Source: Kiritimatiellia bacterium
GTDB taxonomy: Bacteria; Verrucomicrobiota; Kiritimatiellia; RFP12; UBA1067
DNA: 64,000 bases
Reading direction: 5' to 3'
NCBI GenBank assembly: GCA_017454745.1
Contig: JAFTCL010000034.1
Location: forward strand, 19,134 to 83,133
The notes under the pieces were generated by a model that was not told the origin of the DNA, made no database searches, and saw nothing but the letters and a program-made list of their open reading frames with translations. Made by a program: the position numbers and the translations under genes. The first letter of the stretch is position 1. Each line of letters opens with the position of its first letter. Shown one piece after another: positions 52,185 to 61,600 of the stretch.

Positions 52185-53012
52185 ATGGACAACTCCAGAC
52201 TAACCAATGAGGAATTTCTGAAATCGTTGCTGGAAACCGGCGGTTACACCACGCCAGACTCGCGACGGCCCGCCCGTCCGCCCAAAGCCAGTATCGGAGA
52301 GTCTTTCCGCTACGCCGCCACCATCATCGGGCTGGTGCTGCGTTGCGTGGTGCGCTTCGTACAGCGCCGGTTCAATTACGATGTCTGGCAGCGCAACGCT
52401 TTCCGATCCGTCGCTTTCGCGGAACGCGCCGGAGCGCTGGTAAAAATCGACGGGTTTGACAAAAGCAAGTTTGCCAACGGCCCGGTGGTTTTCGTGATGA
52501 ACCACATGAGTACGCTCGAAACAATGGTCGCCCCGGCTTTAATCATCCCGTTCAGCGAAATTTCCATCGTGCTGAAAGAATCGCTCGACCGGATCCCGTT
52601 TGTCGGCAAGGCCGCCCGGTCGGTAGGCTCCATCGCGGTAAGCCGCAAAAACGCCCGCGAGGATCTGAAAACCGTACTCACCGAAGGAATGAAACGCATC
52701 CGCGACGGCAAGTCGGTTCTGCTCTACCCGCAAGGGACGCGCCAAGCGGTTTTCGACCACAAACGGTTCAACTCCCTGGGAGCGAAACTGGCGGAACGCG
52801 CCGGAGTGCCGCTGGTGCCGATCGCGGTCAGGACCGACATTCTCCAAACCGGCAAGCTGATTCGCGATTTCGGGGCGGTTGACCCGTCTCGCCCCCTGCT
52901 GGTGTCCTGCGGTGACCCGATCCCGGTTGAAGTGGGCGCGCGAGAGATGCATGAACGCAGCCTCAAGTTCATCATGGACAAGCTGCGGGAATGGGGTTTG
53001 GAGACGGTTTAG
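52185..53012 (+). CDS. plsC: 1-acyl-sn-glycerol-3-phosphate acyltransferase family
   Basis: Membrane-associated acyltransferase, expected to make phosphatidic acid from lysophosphatidic acid. From the ATG at 52185 (GGAGGAG upstream) it is 275 residues. A hydrophobic segment lies near 38-55. The catalytic motif is NHMSTLE near 105-111: His is kept, but the usual aspartate of H-x4-D is glutamate. The second motif is YPQGTRQ near 181. The glutamate form occurs in a subfamily of such proteins, so activity is still likely. It starts one base after the nfo stop. Confidence 0.85.
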   Translation: MDNSRLTNEEFLKSLLETGGYTTPDSRRPARPPKASIGESFRYAATIIGLVLRCVVRFVQRRFNYDVWQRNAFRSVAFAERAGALVKIDGFDKSKFANGPVVFVMNHMSTLETMVAPALIIPFSEISIVLKESLDRIPFVGKAARSVGSIAVSRKNAREDLKTVLTEGMKRIRDGKSVLLYPQGTRQAVFDHKRFNSLGAKLAERAGVPLVPIAVRTDILQTGKLIRDFGAVDPSRPLLVSCGDPIPVEVGAREMHERSLKFIMDKLREWGLETV

Positions 53013-53028
53013 AGGGAAAATACCAACT

Positions 53029-53046
53029 GAAATGGCGTTCCATTTC
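53029..53046 (+). other. perfect stem-loop between plsC and the rlmL-like gene
   Basis: GAAATGG (53029-53035) pairs exactly with CCATTTC (53040-53046) around a CGTT loop. No T-tract follows, so it is not an intrinsic terminator. It may mark a processing site or attenuate expression within the run. Confidence 0.3.
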
Positions 53047-53073
53047 CGACTTATGATTTGAAAGGATGTTTGA

Positions 53074-54399
53074 ATGAATCTGTGGAGAGACCGGAATTAT
53101 CCCATCATTGTTTCCTGCGCGAAAGGGTTGGCCCCATATACCGAGCAAGAACTGCTGAAGATGGGCTACAAGATTGTCGAGGTTACCGAAAACACCGTGG
53201 TCGTGCGCGGCGCGATGCGCGACATGATGCGGCTGAACCTTCAGCTGCGCACCGCGCACCGAGTGCTGGTGCCGCTGCTGCGCACCGAATGCTACAACCT
53301 CGACCAGCTTTACCAGGACGTGTTTTCCATTGATTGGGAAAACCTGCTGGAGCCGGACAGCTATTTCACCGTGAACAACGTGGTGCATAACAGCACCATA
53401 CGCGACACGCGGATGCCTTCGCTGGTCACCAAGGATGCCATCGCCGACCGGATGCGCAAACACTGCGGCGGGGCGCGTCCCGATTCAGGGCCGGAGACCT
53501 TCGGCGCGGCGTTCTTCGTTTACTGGCAAGACAACGAAATGATCGTGTACATCGACACCTCTAACGAACCGTTGTCCAAACGCGGCTACCGGCGCATTCC
53601 CGGCGACGCCCCGATGCAGGAGACGCTGGCCGCCGGCTGCATCCTCGCCTCGGAATGGGATCCTACGACACCGTTTGTGGCCCCGATGTGCGGTAGCGGC
53701 ACCCCCGCCATCGAGGCGGCGTTGATCGCGCTCAACCGCGCCCCCGGCTCGTTCAAAACCCATTTCGGTTTTGAGTCGATAAAGGGATACCAGCTGCGGA
53801 TCCCGACCGAGCGGGTCAACAACGTCGGCAGACGCCGTTTCGGCGGCGCGTCGCCGGAGGAGATATGGCGCGAAATGCGCCGCGACGCGGAGGCCGCCGA
53901 GACCCCGCAGAATATGCCCCGGATTTTGGCTTCGGACATCAACCCGGCTTTGACCGAAGTGGCGAGCCACAACGCCATTGCCGCCGGCGTGGCGAAGTAC
54001 ATCACCTTCTCTTCGCACGATTTCGCGGACACCGAGATACCGCCCGCCCCCGGCACGATCTTCATGAACCCCGCCTACGGCGAGCGGTTGGGCGCGAATG
54101 ACGATCTGGTGGCGCTTTACGGGCGCATCGGGGATTTCTTCAAACAGCGTTGCGCCGGCTACACGGGGTGCGTGCTTACCGGCAACATGGCGCTGTCGCG
54201 AAAAATCGGGTTGCGCTCCAAACACCGGATCCCGTTCTTCAACGGCCCGATCGAATGCCGTATGATGGTTTACGACCTTTATCAGGGCGGGGAACGGGAA
54301 GCCATCCCGTCCAACGCGGAAATTATCGCCGAGTTACCGCCGGAGCAACGGCGGCAACGCAAATCCCCGAACCATGACGATCTGATAATCGGAGTTTAA
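53074..54399 (+). CDS. THUMP-domain RNA methyltransferase, RlmL (N-terminal half)-like
   Basis: A 441-residue S-adenosylmethionine-dependent methyltransferase, probably making m2G in 23S rRNA. The N-terminal THUMP region (about 45-160) carries VVRGAMRDMMRLNLQLRTAHRVL, and TKDAIADRMR, then GYRRIPGDAPMQETLAAG near 171-188 and the SAM motif APMCGSGTPAIEAAL near 202-216. The catalytic motif reads NPAYGERLG near 330, where the family consensus has NPPYGER. The C-terminal NADPH/methyltransferase half of E. coli RlmL is absent, as in many bacteria. AAAGGA precedes the ATG at 53074. Confidence 0.86.
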   Translation: MNLWRDRNYPIIVSCAKGLAPYTEQELLKMGYKIVEVTENTVVVRGAMRDMMRLNLQLRTAHRVLVPLLRTECYNLDQLYQDVFSIDWENLLEPDSYFTVNNVVHNSTIRDTRMPSLVTKDAIADRMRKHCGGARPDSGPETFGAAFFVYWQDNEMIVYIDTSNEPLSKRGYRRIPGDAPMQETLAAGCILASEWDPTTPFVAPMCGSGTPAIEAALIALNRAPGSFKTHFGFESIKGYQLRIPTERVNNVGRRRFGGASPEEIWREMRRDAEAAETPQNMPRILASDINPALTEVASHNAIAAGVAKYITFSSHDFADTEIPPAPGTIFMNPAYGERLGANDDLVALYGRIGDFFKQRCAGYTGCVLTGNMALSRKIGLRSKHRIPFFNGPIECRMMVYDLYQGGEREAIPSNAEIIAELPPEQRRQRKSPNHDDLIIGV

Positions 54400-54451
54400 T
54401 TCAACACCCGCGCCAACGTTTCGAACCGGCGCACCACAGGAGAAACACACC

Positions 54452-55720
54452 ATGTCGCTATTATCCACGTTCGCATCCCGCCACCTTTTGGAGGCCACCA
54501 CCAGCCCCGATCTGGAAAAAATGCTGGAAAAGCCGCTTACCGTTTATGCCGGATTCGACCCCACCAGCGATTCGCTTCAGGCGGGCAATTTCGTGACCAT
54601 CATGGCGTTGGCCAGGATGCAGCAGGCCGGGCACCGGGTAATCGCCCTGGTCGGCGGCGCCACCGGACTGATCGGCGACCCGTCAGGCAAATCGGTGGAA
54701 CGCCAGATGCTCACCCCGGAACAGGTGGAGAAAAACCTGATCGGCATCAAGGAGAACCTTTCTCGCTTCCTGAAATTTGACGACCCGGTCAATCCCGCCA
54801 TTCTGGTGAACAATTTCGACTGGTACAAGAACGTGAGCGCCATCAATTTCCTGCGCGACATCTGCGTGAATTTCCGCGTGCCGCAGATGTTGGCCAAAGA
54901 GAGCGTGAAAAAACGGTTGGAAGCCACCGACGGCGGCATGACATTCACCGAATTTTCCTACCAGATTCTTCAGGGCAACGACTTCCTGCACCTTTACGAC
55001 ACCTACGGCTGCACGCTGGAAATCGGCGGCGCCGACCAATGGGGCAACATCACCGCCGGCACCGATCTGGTGCGCCGTCTGCGCGGCAAAGAGGTTTACG
55101 GACTGACCTTCCCGCTGGTTTGCGACAGTACCGGCAAGAAATTCGGCAAGAGCGAGGGTAACGCCATCTTTCTCGACGCCCGCAAGACTTCGTACTACGA
55201 TTTCTACCAGTTCTTCATGCGGTCGATGGACACCGACGTAATCCGTTACCTCAAAATCTTCACGCTGCTTCCGGACGAGCGGATTGCGGAACTAGAAGAG
55301 TCGCTGGCCAAAGAGCCGGAAAAACGCGAAGCCCAGCGGGCTTTGGCCGAAGAGGTCACCCGCATGGTTCACGGCGAGAAGGGACTGGCCATCGCCAAAG
55401 CCGCCACCAATGTGCTGTTCGGCGGTTCGGTGAACGGGCTTTCCGCCGCAGATCTGGAGGGAATCTTCGCCAATGTCAAGTCGGCGACGCTGCCCGCCGC
55501 CGAAGTCATCGGCAAGTCGCTCATTGACGTCACGGCGGCGGCAAAGATGTTCGCCTCCAAAGGCGAGGCGCGGCGGATGATCCAACAGGGCGGGGTGAGC
55601 GTGAATAACGTCAAAGTCCCCTCCATTGAACGCGTCTTCGTCGCCGAAGACCTGATCGAAGGCCGCGTGGCGGTGCTTCGCAGCGGCAAGAAGAATTTCT
55701 TCCTGCTTAAGGTGGAATAG
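54452..55720 (+). CDS. tyrS: tyrosyl-tRNA synthetase
   Basis: Class I synthetase charging tRNA-Tyr. The 422-residue protein has the tyrosine pocket (YAGFDPTSDSLQ), LVGGATGLIGDPSGK, the YQILQGNDF region near 170 and KFGKSEGNAIF near 230, the KMSKS equivalent. A C-terminal S4 domain (about 355-420, RRMIQQGGVSVNNVK) binds the tRNA. The HIGH-motif position reads Q-A-G-N (43-46), so both usual histidines are replaced. The second change is known from other TyrRS; the first is less common. AGGAGAAACACACC precedes the ATG. Confidence 0.94.
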   Translation: MSLLSTFASRHLLEATTSPDLEKMLEKPLTVYAGFDPTSDSLQAGNFVTIMALARMQQAGHRVIALVGGATGLIGDPSGKSVERQMLTPEQVEKNLIGIKENLSRFLKFDDPVNPAILVNNFDWYKNVSAINFLRDICVNFRVPQMLAKESVKKRLEATDGGMTFTEFSYQILQGNDFLHLYDTYGCTLEIGGADQWGNITAGTDLVRRLRGKEVYGLTFPLVCDSTGKKFGKSEGNAIFLDARKTSYYDFYQFFMRSMDTDVIRYLKIFTLLPDERIAELEESLAKEPEKREAQRALAEEVTRMVHGEKGLAIAKAATNVLFGGSVNGLSAADLEGIFANVKSATLPAAEVIGKSLIDVTAAAKMFASKGEARRMIQQGGVSVNNVKVPSIERVFVAEDLIEGRVAVLRSGKKNFFLLKVE

Positions 55721-55730
55721 CGGTTGAACC

Positions 55731-56693
55731 ATGCGCCGCATCGCCAAAATCGAGGTGGCTGCCGCCAACGCGGGGATCCCGGTCGCGGAGTTTCTGGCGA
55801 CGCGGTTCACTTACCATTCGCGGGAAGAATGGACGGCGCAGATTGACTCCGGAGCCATCACCGTTAACGGCGCGGCGGTGCGGCCGGAAGATCCGCTTGC
55901 GGCCGGCGCGGTGCTGGAATACGCGCCGCCGGCCGTACCCGAACCGCCAGCCGACTTGTCGTACACCGTGCTGGCGGACGACCCGGATTTCATAATCGTG
56001 GACAAAAGCGGCAACCTGCCGTGCCACCCGGCCGGGCGGTATTTCCGGCATACGCTTTGGGCGTTGCTTAAAGAGCGGCAGCGTATCGACACCCCGGTTT
56101 TCGTACACCGGCTCGACCGCGAGACTTCCGGCGTGGTAGTGGTGGCCAAGAACGCCACCACGGCCCGCGCCCTCTCCGCGCAGTTTGAACGGCGGGAGAT
56201 CCGCAAGGAATATCTGGCGATGGTGGAGGGCGAATTCCCCCAACAACTCAACGCCGAAGGGTGGCTGTGCCCAGACACGGTCTCCGCCATCCGCAAGAAA
56301 CGCCGCTTCGTCCTTGGCGAAACGCCCCCCTGCCCCAACGCCGAACCGGCGGCCACCGTCTTCCGGCGCGAAGCGTTCGCCGGCGGAATCAGTCTGGTGC
56401 GAGCGATCCCGCACACCGGACGCACGCACCAAATCCGGGCGACGCTTTATTCGCTCGGTTTCCCGGTGGTGGGCGACAAACTCTACGGGCGCGACGAATC
56501 TTGTTTTCTGCGCCAACTTGAAGGCAGGCTGACCGACGCCGACCGCCGCGCTTTGCGGCTCGACCGGCAGGCGTTGCACTCCGCGTTACTGCGGTTCCGG
56601 CATCCGCGCAACAATAATGAAGTAACCGCGACCGCACCCGCACCCACATCATGGCACAGCGTTATGCCAATCGGGATAAACAATGAACACTAG
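55731..56693 (+). CDS. RluA-type pseudouridine synthase
   Basis: A 320-residue pseudouridine synthase acting on rRNA or tRNA. An S4-like N-terminal domain spans about 1-65. The catalytic loop is VHRLDRETSGVVVVAKN near 123-139, with the active-site aspartate in RLDR. Further RluA motifs are DFIIVDKSGNLPCHP near 86-100 and PHTGRTHQIRATL near 224-236. The specific target (RluA, RluC, RluD or TruC type) cannot be decided by eye. It begins 10 bases after tyrS and overlaps the GH20 start by 11 bases. Confidence 0.88.
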   Translation: MRRIAKIEVAAANAGIPVAEFLATRFTYHSREEWTAQIDSGAITVNGAAVRPEDPLAAGAVLEYAPPAVPEPPADLSYTVLADDPDFIIVDKSGNLPCHPAGRYFRHTLWALLKERQRIDTPVFVHRLDRETSGVVVVAKNATTARALSAQFERREIRKEYLAMVEGEFPQQLNAEGWLCPDTVSAIRKKRRFVLGETPPCPNAEPAATVFRREAFAGGISLVRAIPHTGRTHQIRATLYSLGFPVVGDKLYGRDESCFLRQLEGRLTDADRRALRLDRQALHSALLRFRHPRNNNEVTATAPAPTSWHSVMPIGINNEH

Positions 56694-58545
56694 CCTATCC
56701 GCAAAAATCGGGGTGGTCATCACCGTAATACTGGGAGTGGGAATCTGGTATGTGGCTCGCCGCCGCAGATGGCTGGCAAGCTTATCCAAGCGGCTTTGCC
56801 CCATGCCCAGACGCATCCAGCTCACCCTTGCGCGTTTCGCTCCGCCCGACCGGGCTGTCTTTGCCCTCAATGTGCAGGAGGAATGGCTGCACCCCGCCCT
56901 TGAGACGCTCAAAAACGCCTTTCCCGATTTAACACCGGCTGCGGAACCCGGGGCAACGGAAAACGTTTATCAAATCAATCTGGCATCGGACCCTAAACTG
57001 CCGGCCGACGGATACCGTCTGGTAATCGAACCCGACAAGATTGATTTGACCGCCTCCGGCCGGGCCGGACTTTTTTACGGTGCCGCCACTCTGGCCGCAC
57101 TAGTCGCCATCGCCAACGAATCGCGTCCCAAATTAATGGAATCCTGCGTAATTGAAGATTACCCGGATCTGCCGGAACGCGGTTTTATGCTGGACGTCAG
57201 CCGCGACAAAGTCCCCACGCTTACCACGCTGTTCGGTCTGGTCGACCGGCTGGCCGCGCTGCGCTACAACCAGCTGCAACTGTATTTTGAGCACACCTTT
57301 GCCTACCGCAACCACGAGACGGTTTGGCGTGACGCCTCGCCGTTCACCCCGGAAGACATACGCAAACTCGACGCCTATTGCCGCGACAGATGCATCGAGC
57401 TGGTGCCGAACCAAAATTCGCTGGGGCATTTGGAACGCTGGCTAAAGCATCCAGAATACTTGCCGCTGGCGGAACTGCCACAAGGCGGCGCACCGCTGCC
57501 TTGGGGCGGAACGCGGGATTACCCGTCCGCCATCTCGCCCACCAAACCAGAGACCCTGCGGTTTTTGGCGGGACTTTATGACGAACTGCTGCCGAACTTC
57601 ACCTCCCGCCGTTTTAACGTCGGATGCGACGAAGTGTTCGATCTGCGCGGCGAAGGACACTCTGCCGAGCAAGTTAGAAAATCCGGCGAGGGCCGGGTCA
57701 TCGTTGATTTCATAAACCGGTTAGACGCGGAAGTGAAAAGCCGCGGCCGGACTATGATGTTCTGGGCGGACATGGTGCTGCACCACCCGGAACTGGTCAA
57801 AGAACTGCCGCGCGACGCACTCGCGCTGGTCTGGGGATACGAAGCCGACCATCCCTTCGAAACCCAGTGCGAAGCGATGGGAAAGGCCGGAATGCCGTTT
57901 TACGTCTGCCCCGGCACCTCGTCGTGGCGCAGCATCGCCGGCCGCACCGCCAACATGCGCGCCAACATCAAGTCCGCGCTGCAAGCGGCGGGAAGGCACG
58001 GTGCCAGCGGAATGCTGTTGTGCGACTGGGGCGATGCCGGACATTGGCAACCGCTCTGCGTCAGTTATGCCGCCCTTGCCGAGGCGGCCCGGCTCGCCTG
58101 GTGCCCGAAAGCCAACGAAAAGATTCCGCTGACGAACGCCATGCAGGCTGCCGGGGTTTTCCCCGGTTTGGCCGAACCGTTGCTGGAAATGGGCGATTTC
58201 TACCGGCACTGCGGCAGTCTCCGCGGCAATGCGTCCGAACTTTTCCAAGTGTTGGCTGGACTGCCCACCGCCGCCCCGCTGCCGCGGGAAAAACTCACCG
58301 CGCTGGAAAGACGGTTGGACAAAATCGAGCGGATTCTGCCCACCGTTCATCCGGAAGATTCCGAAGAACACCGGCTGCAGATCCGGGAAACCAAATTAGT
58401 GGCGGCCCTGCTACGCCAGGCCGTTCGGCGGGGAATTGAGCCTGCGACAACTTTCCCGGCCGGGTTGAAACAAGAATTCCGCGAAGTGTGGCTGCTTCGC
58501 AACCGTTCCGGCGGACTTGCCGACAGCGTCGAGCGCTTTGGATAA
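56683..58545 (+). CDS. GH20 beta-hexosaminidase-like protein with N-terminal membrane helix
   Basis: A 620-residue glycoside hydrolase expected to remove terminal N-acetylhexosamine. The N-terminus has one hydrophobic helix (9-25) followed by RRRRW. The basic cluster after the helix would favour an inside C-terminus, which is odd for this family. Residues about 45-165 are the GH20 accessory domain. The catalytic barrel follows: SCVIEDYPDLPERGFMLDVSRD near 150, and FNVGCDEVFDL with the Asp316-Glu317 pair. The last 120 residues are helical and not typical. It overlaps the pseudouridine synthase gene by 11 bases, and ends at 58545 against the convergent giant gene. Confidence 0.82.
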   Translation: MNTSLSAKIGVVITVILGVGIWYVARRRRWLASLSKRLCPMPRRIQLTLARFAPPDRAVFALNVQEEWLHPALETLKNAFPDLTPAAEPGATENVYQINLASDPKLPADGYRLVIEPDKIDLTASGRAGLFYGAATLAALVAIANESRPKLMESCVIEDYPDLPERGFMLDVSRDKVPTLTTLFGLVDRLAALRYNQLQLYFEHTFAYRNHETVWRDASPFTPEDIRKLDAYCRDRCIELVPNQNSLGHLERWLKHPEYLPLAELPQGGAPLPWGGTRDYPSAISPTKPETLRFLAGLYDELLPNFTSRRFNVGCDEVFDLRGEGHSAEQVRKSGEGRVIVDFINRLDAEVKSRGRTMMFWADMVLHHPELVKELPRDALALVWGYEADHPFETQCEAMGKAGMPFYVCPGTSSWRSIAGRTANMRANIKSALQAAGRHGASGMLLCDWGDAGHWQPLCVSYAALAEAARLAWCPKANEKIPLTNAMQAAGVFPGLAEPLLEMGDFYRHCGSLRGNASELFQVLAGLPTAAPLPREKLTALERRLDKIERILPTVHPEDSEEHRLQIRETKLVAALLRQAVRRGIEPATTFPAGLKQEFREVWLLRNRSGGLADSVERFG

Positions 58546-58549
58546 TCCG

Positions 58550-58581
58550 AAAAAAAGCGCCGCGTCTTCACGACGCGGCGC
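58550..58581 (-). terminator. intrinsic terminator of the giant DUF2341 gene
   Basis: On the minus strand a perfect 10-base stem (58581-58572 with 58566-58557, GCGCCGCGTC) closes a five-base loop and runs into seven T residues (58556-58550). It lies 25 bases after the stop at 58607. Confidence 0.88.
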
Positions 58582-58606
58582 AACAACCGATTCGGATAAA
58601 CCGATT

Positions 58607-61600
58607 TTACCGGAACAAGATAAACGTTCCGGAAGGTTTAGTGTTGGTCAAATAGAGTTTCCCGTTCTCAACTTTGGGAACGAAGAAATCGCAACTCTCC
58701 GTCGAACCTTCAACGACATAACTAATGTCCAACAGATCGGCCAGCTTCTCCGCGTCAAGTTTCTCCAACCCCAGCGCCGGACCCGCAAGGTAAGAATTAC
58801 GACCGGGCTTACCGTTGAAAGTAACCTTGATCTTGCCAACCTCGGCCAGCGTGTTCGGATTGCTGTTAAGGAAGGTAACGCCGCTAAGCTGCGTGTCCAT
58901 GGCATTGGCAGTCATTTCGTAAGTGCCGCCCTTGAAGGCATAAAACCCGTTGAGTGTGCCAGTTCCGGAAAGCGTCCCCGTAATTCCGCACGGGGTAGTC
59001 GCAAGGTTATGCAACAGCGAACCCTCGTTCAACACGATTTCCCCGCCAATGCGGCCGTAAGGCGTCGCCGTAATCCGCAACGTCCGTTCGTCGAACGGAG
59101 TCGCCACACCGCCGGGAACGGTGTAGGCAAGCGCGTTGCCGCGTCCCGAAGAGATTCCCCCGCCGTAGTCGTAAGTACGGATCTGGAAAGCGTGCCAGCC
59201 GGCAGTCAGTTCAGAGGTCCCCACCACGGCAACATTGTAAACCTCGGACGAAAGGACGGTCTCTCCGTCAATCTTCAAACTGATACGGTCGTCATAAACG
59301 CCGTCAAACGACCATTCGCCGGCGATTTCCGGCTCGACATAGAACCAGCCGGACAACTCGCAAGCGGCGAGCTTGCCGGGTTCCCATCCGGTGTCGTGGA
59401 TGACCTGGAGCGAGCGCAGAACCTGGGTCGTATCGTATTCAGGATCGACCCATGCGTCCTTGTAGCCCGAGCCGAGCGCGTGACGCGTCAAGCGAACCGA
59501 AGTGGTCGGCCGCATCTTGAATGCGGCGACACTGAACGGTTCATAATCTGCGGCGGAGGTCGAAGTAATGCCGCCGTAGCAATACCCCAGCGCCATCATC
59601 TTGTTCTTCCAATCTGTCGGATTCGGTCCTGCGCTGCCGCCCAGATCCATCGCCGAGATCCGGAAAGCGTGCCAGCCGGCGCTCAAGGTAATCGATCCGG
59701 TCCCGACAACGTTATACGCGGCATTTTCGCAGACCAGCGCACCGTCAACCCAGAAGGTCAGCTTGTCATCATAAGTACAGGCGAAGGTGTAGACGCCCGC
59801 CTGATCCACCTCGAACTCGCCCTCGATCCGGTAATCGGTGTAAGTCGGGGTCGGGGTAGTAGTGATCAGTGCCTGAATATCGTTGGCGAACCATACGGGA
59901 GGAATGTCGGTACGCGACCCGAAATCCACATGGTTGGGGGAGGCGGTCTCATCGTTCAGCATCGCCGCGAAGATGTTAAGTCCCGCAAAGTGCTCCTCAT
60001 CTCCTATGTTGATCGTGGCATTGACATTCTCGCCGAGGGTCAATCCGCCGCCAATGCCGGCCAAGTTTCCAAGCTGGTTGTCGCCAGTGTTTTCAACGGT
60101 TATAGATCCGTTCAGACCGCCTTGCGTCGCAGTATCGGCGGTGAAGGAACCGGAACCTTTGATGACCACATTACCGGCGCCTTGAATCGCGGTATTCCAA
60201 AGCGTCTCGCCGTTGCCGACGTCAAAAGTAAAGGCGGTGTCTTTCTCGGCGAACGGGCCGTTGAAGGTTCCCCACGTCTCGAAAGCGGTGTGCAGGTATT
60301 TACGGATGCTCCAGTTGTCAGTACCGAGCGCGGTATCCGCCCAGTTGCCAGGGGTAGCGATACCAGGATCATCGGTGTTCCACCCCTTGACCGTACCGCC
60401 CGCCATCCAGACCTGCGGGCAAATCGGGTAGCCGCGCCGCGAGGTTAAGCCGTTCGGCCCCAACCGCAGCGTACCGCCGTTCATCACGAAGAGTTCACGT
60501 CCGACGGTGTTGGTCTTGAAGTAGTTGAACTGGTAGCGGATGTCGATGCCCTTTGCATCGATATTACCCGAATTCAGCCATAATTCACCGTAATGCGTGT
60601 CGTAACCGTCGCGGATCACATTGTTAACCACTGCGAGATAGCCGCCATTGACCACCATTTTGTGAACATTATCGGTGTTGCCGCTCCAGCGTCCGAGAAT
60701 CACCTCGTTCCGCGCGATGAGTTGCGAACCCTCGTCCAGCGTCAAGGTCGCGCTCGCCGGACTGGCCTGAATGTCGCCCAGATAGACATTTGTCACCGTA
60801 ATCGAGGTGCCGTTACCCAGAACCGCGTAGCCCGGAGCGTTCGGCGAACCGGTACCCATGCGGAGCGACCCGACCTCCATCACCGTGTCCTCGATCCGGG
60901 CGACGGCCGTGCCGCCGGCCGCGAGGGAGCAGGGAACGAACGCACCGGCGCCGCTGAGCTGGATGTTGCGGTAGGTAGTGTCGGCGACCGGTGCAAGGCC
61001 GAGCATACCCGACGCTTCGGTGACGACCGCGGGCATCTTGAACTCCGTGCCCGAAGAGGTCTCGTGGTCACCGTACAGGACACCGCCGTTGGGCGCGTTC
61101 GAGTCGGTTCCGGCCACATTTAAGGTATCGTAAGCGATGTCGCTGGCCAGATAATGCCAACCCCTGGTAACCCTCGCGTCTCCGTCGCCGGAGAGCCCTC
61201 CGCGCAGGATGACACCGTTGCCGCTGCCTGTGCCGGAGAGTTGCAACGACCCGGGAGAAGTGACCGTGACGGGCGAAGCGACCGGGGCGAAACCCGAGCT
61301 GCTACTCAACACGTTCTCCGCATTGATAGCGGAAATCGGCACGGTGAAGGGATAGGAAAGGGCGTAAAAGCGGAACTGCCCGTGGTCGAGAATCAGCGAT
61401 TTCCAATTCTCGCCCGCCATCGAATCGCGCTCAAAACCGGCTATGGTGTTATTTATGACTTTGACAGTTCCCACGTTGATGTCTGCATAGACCATCATCA
61501 TCGAATCGCCGTTTTCCTTCCCTGTGATGGTCAGGGTGGCATCCGCCGGACCGGTAATGTACGGACGTCCGGCGTTGGCGCTGCCGTTGACTGACTGCAA

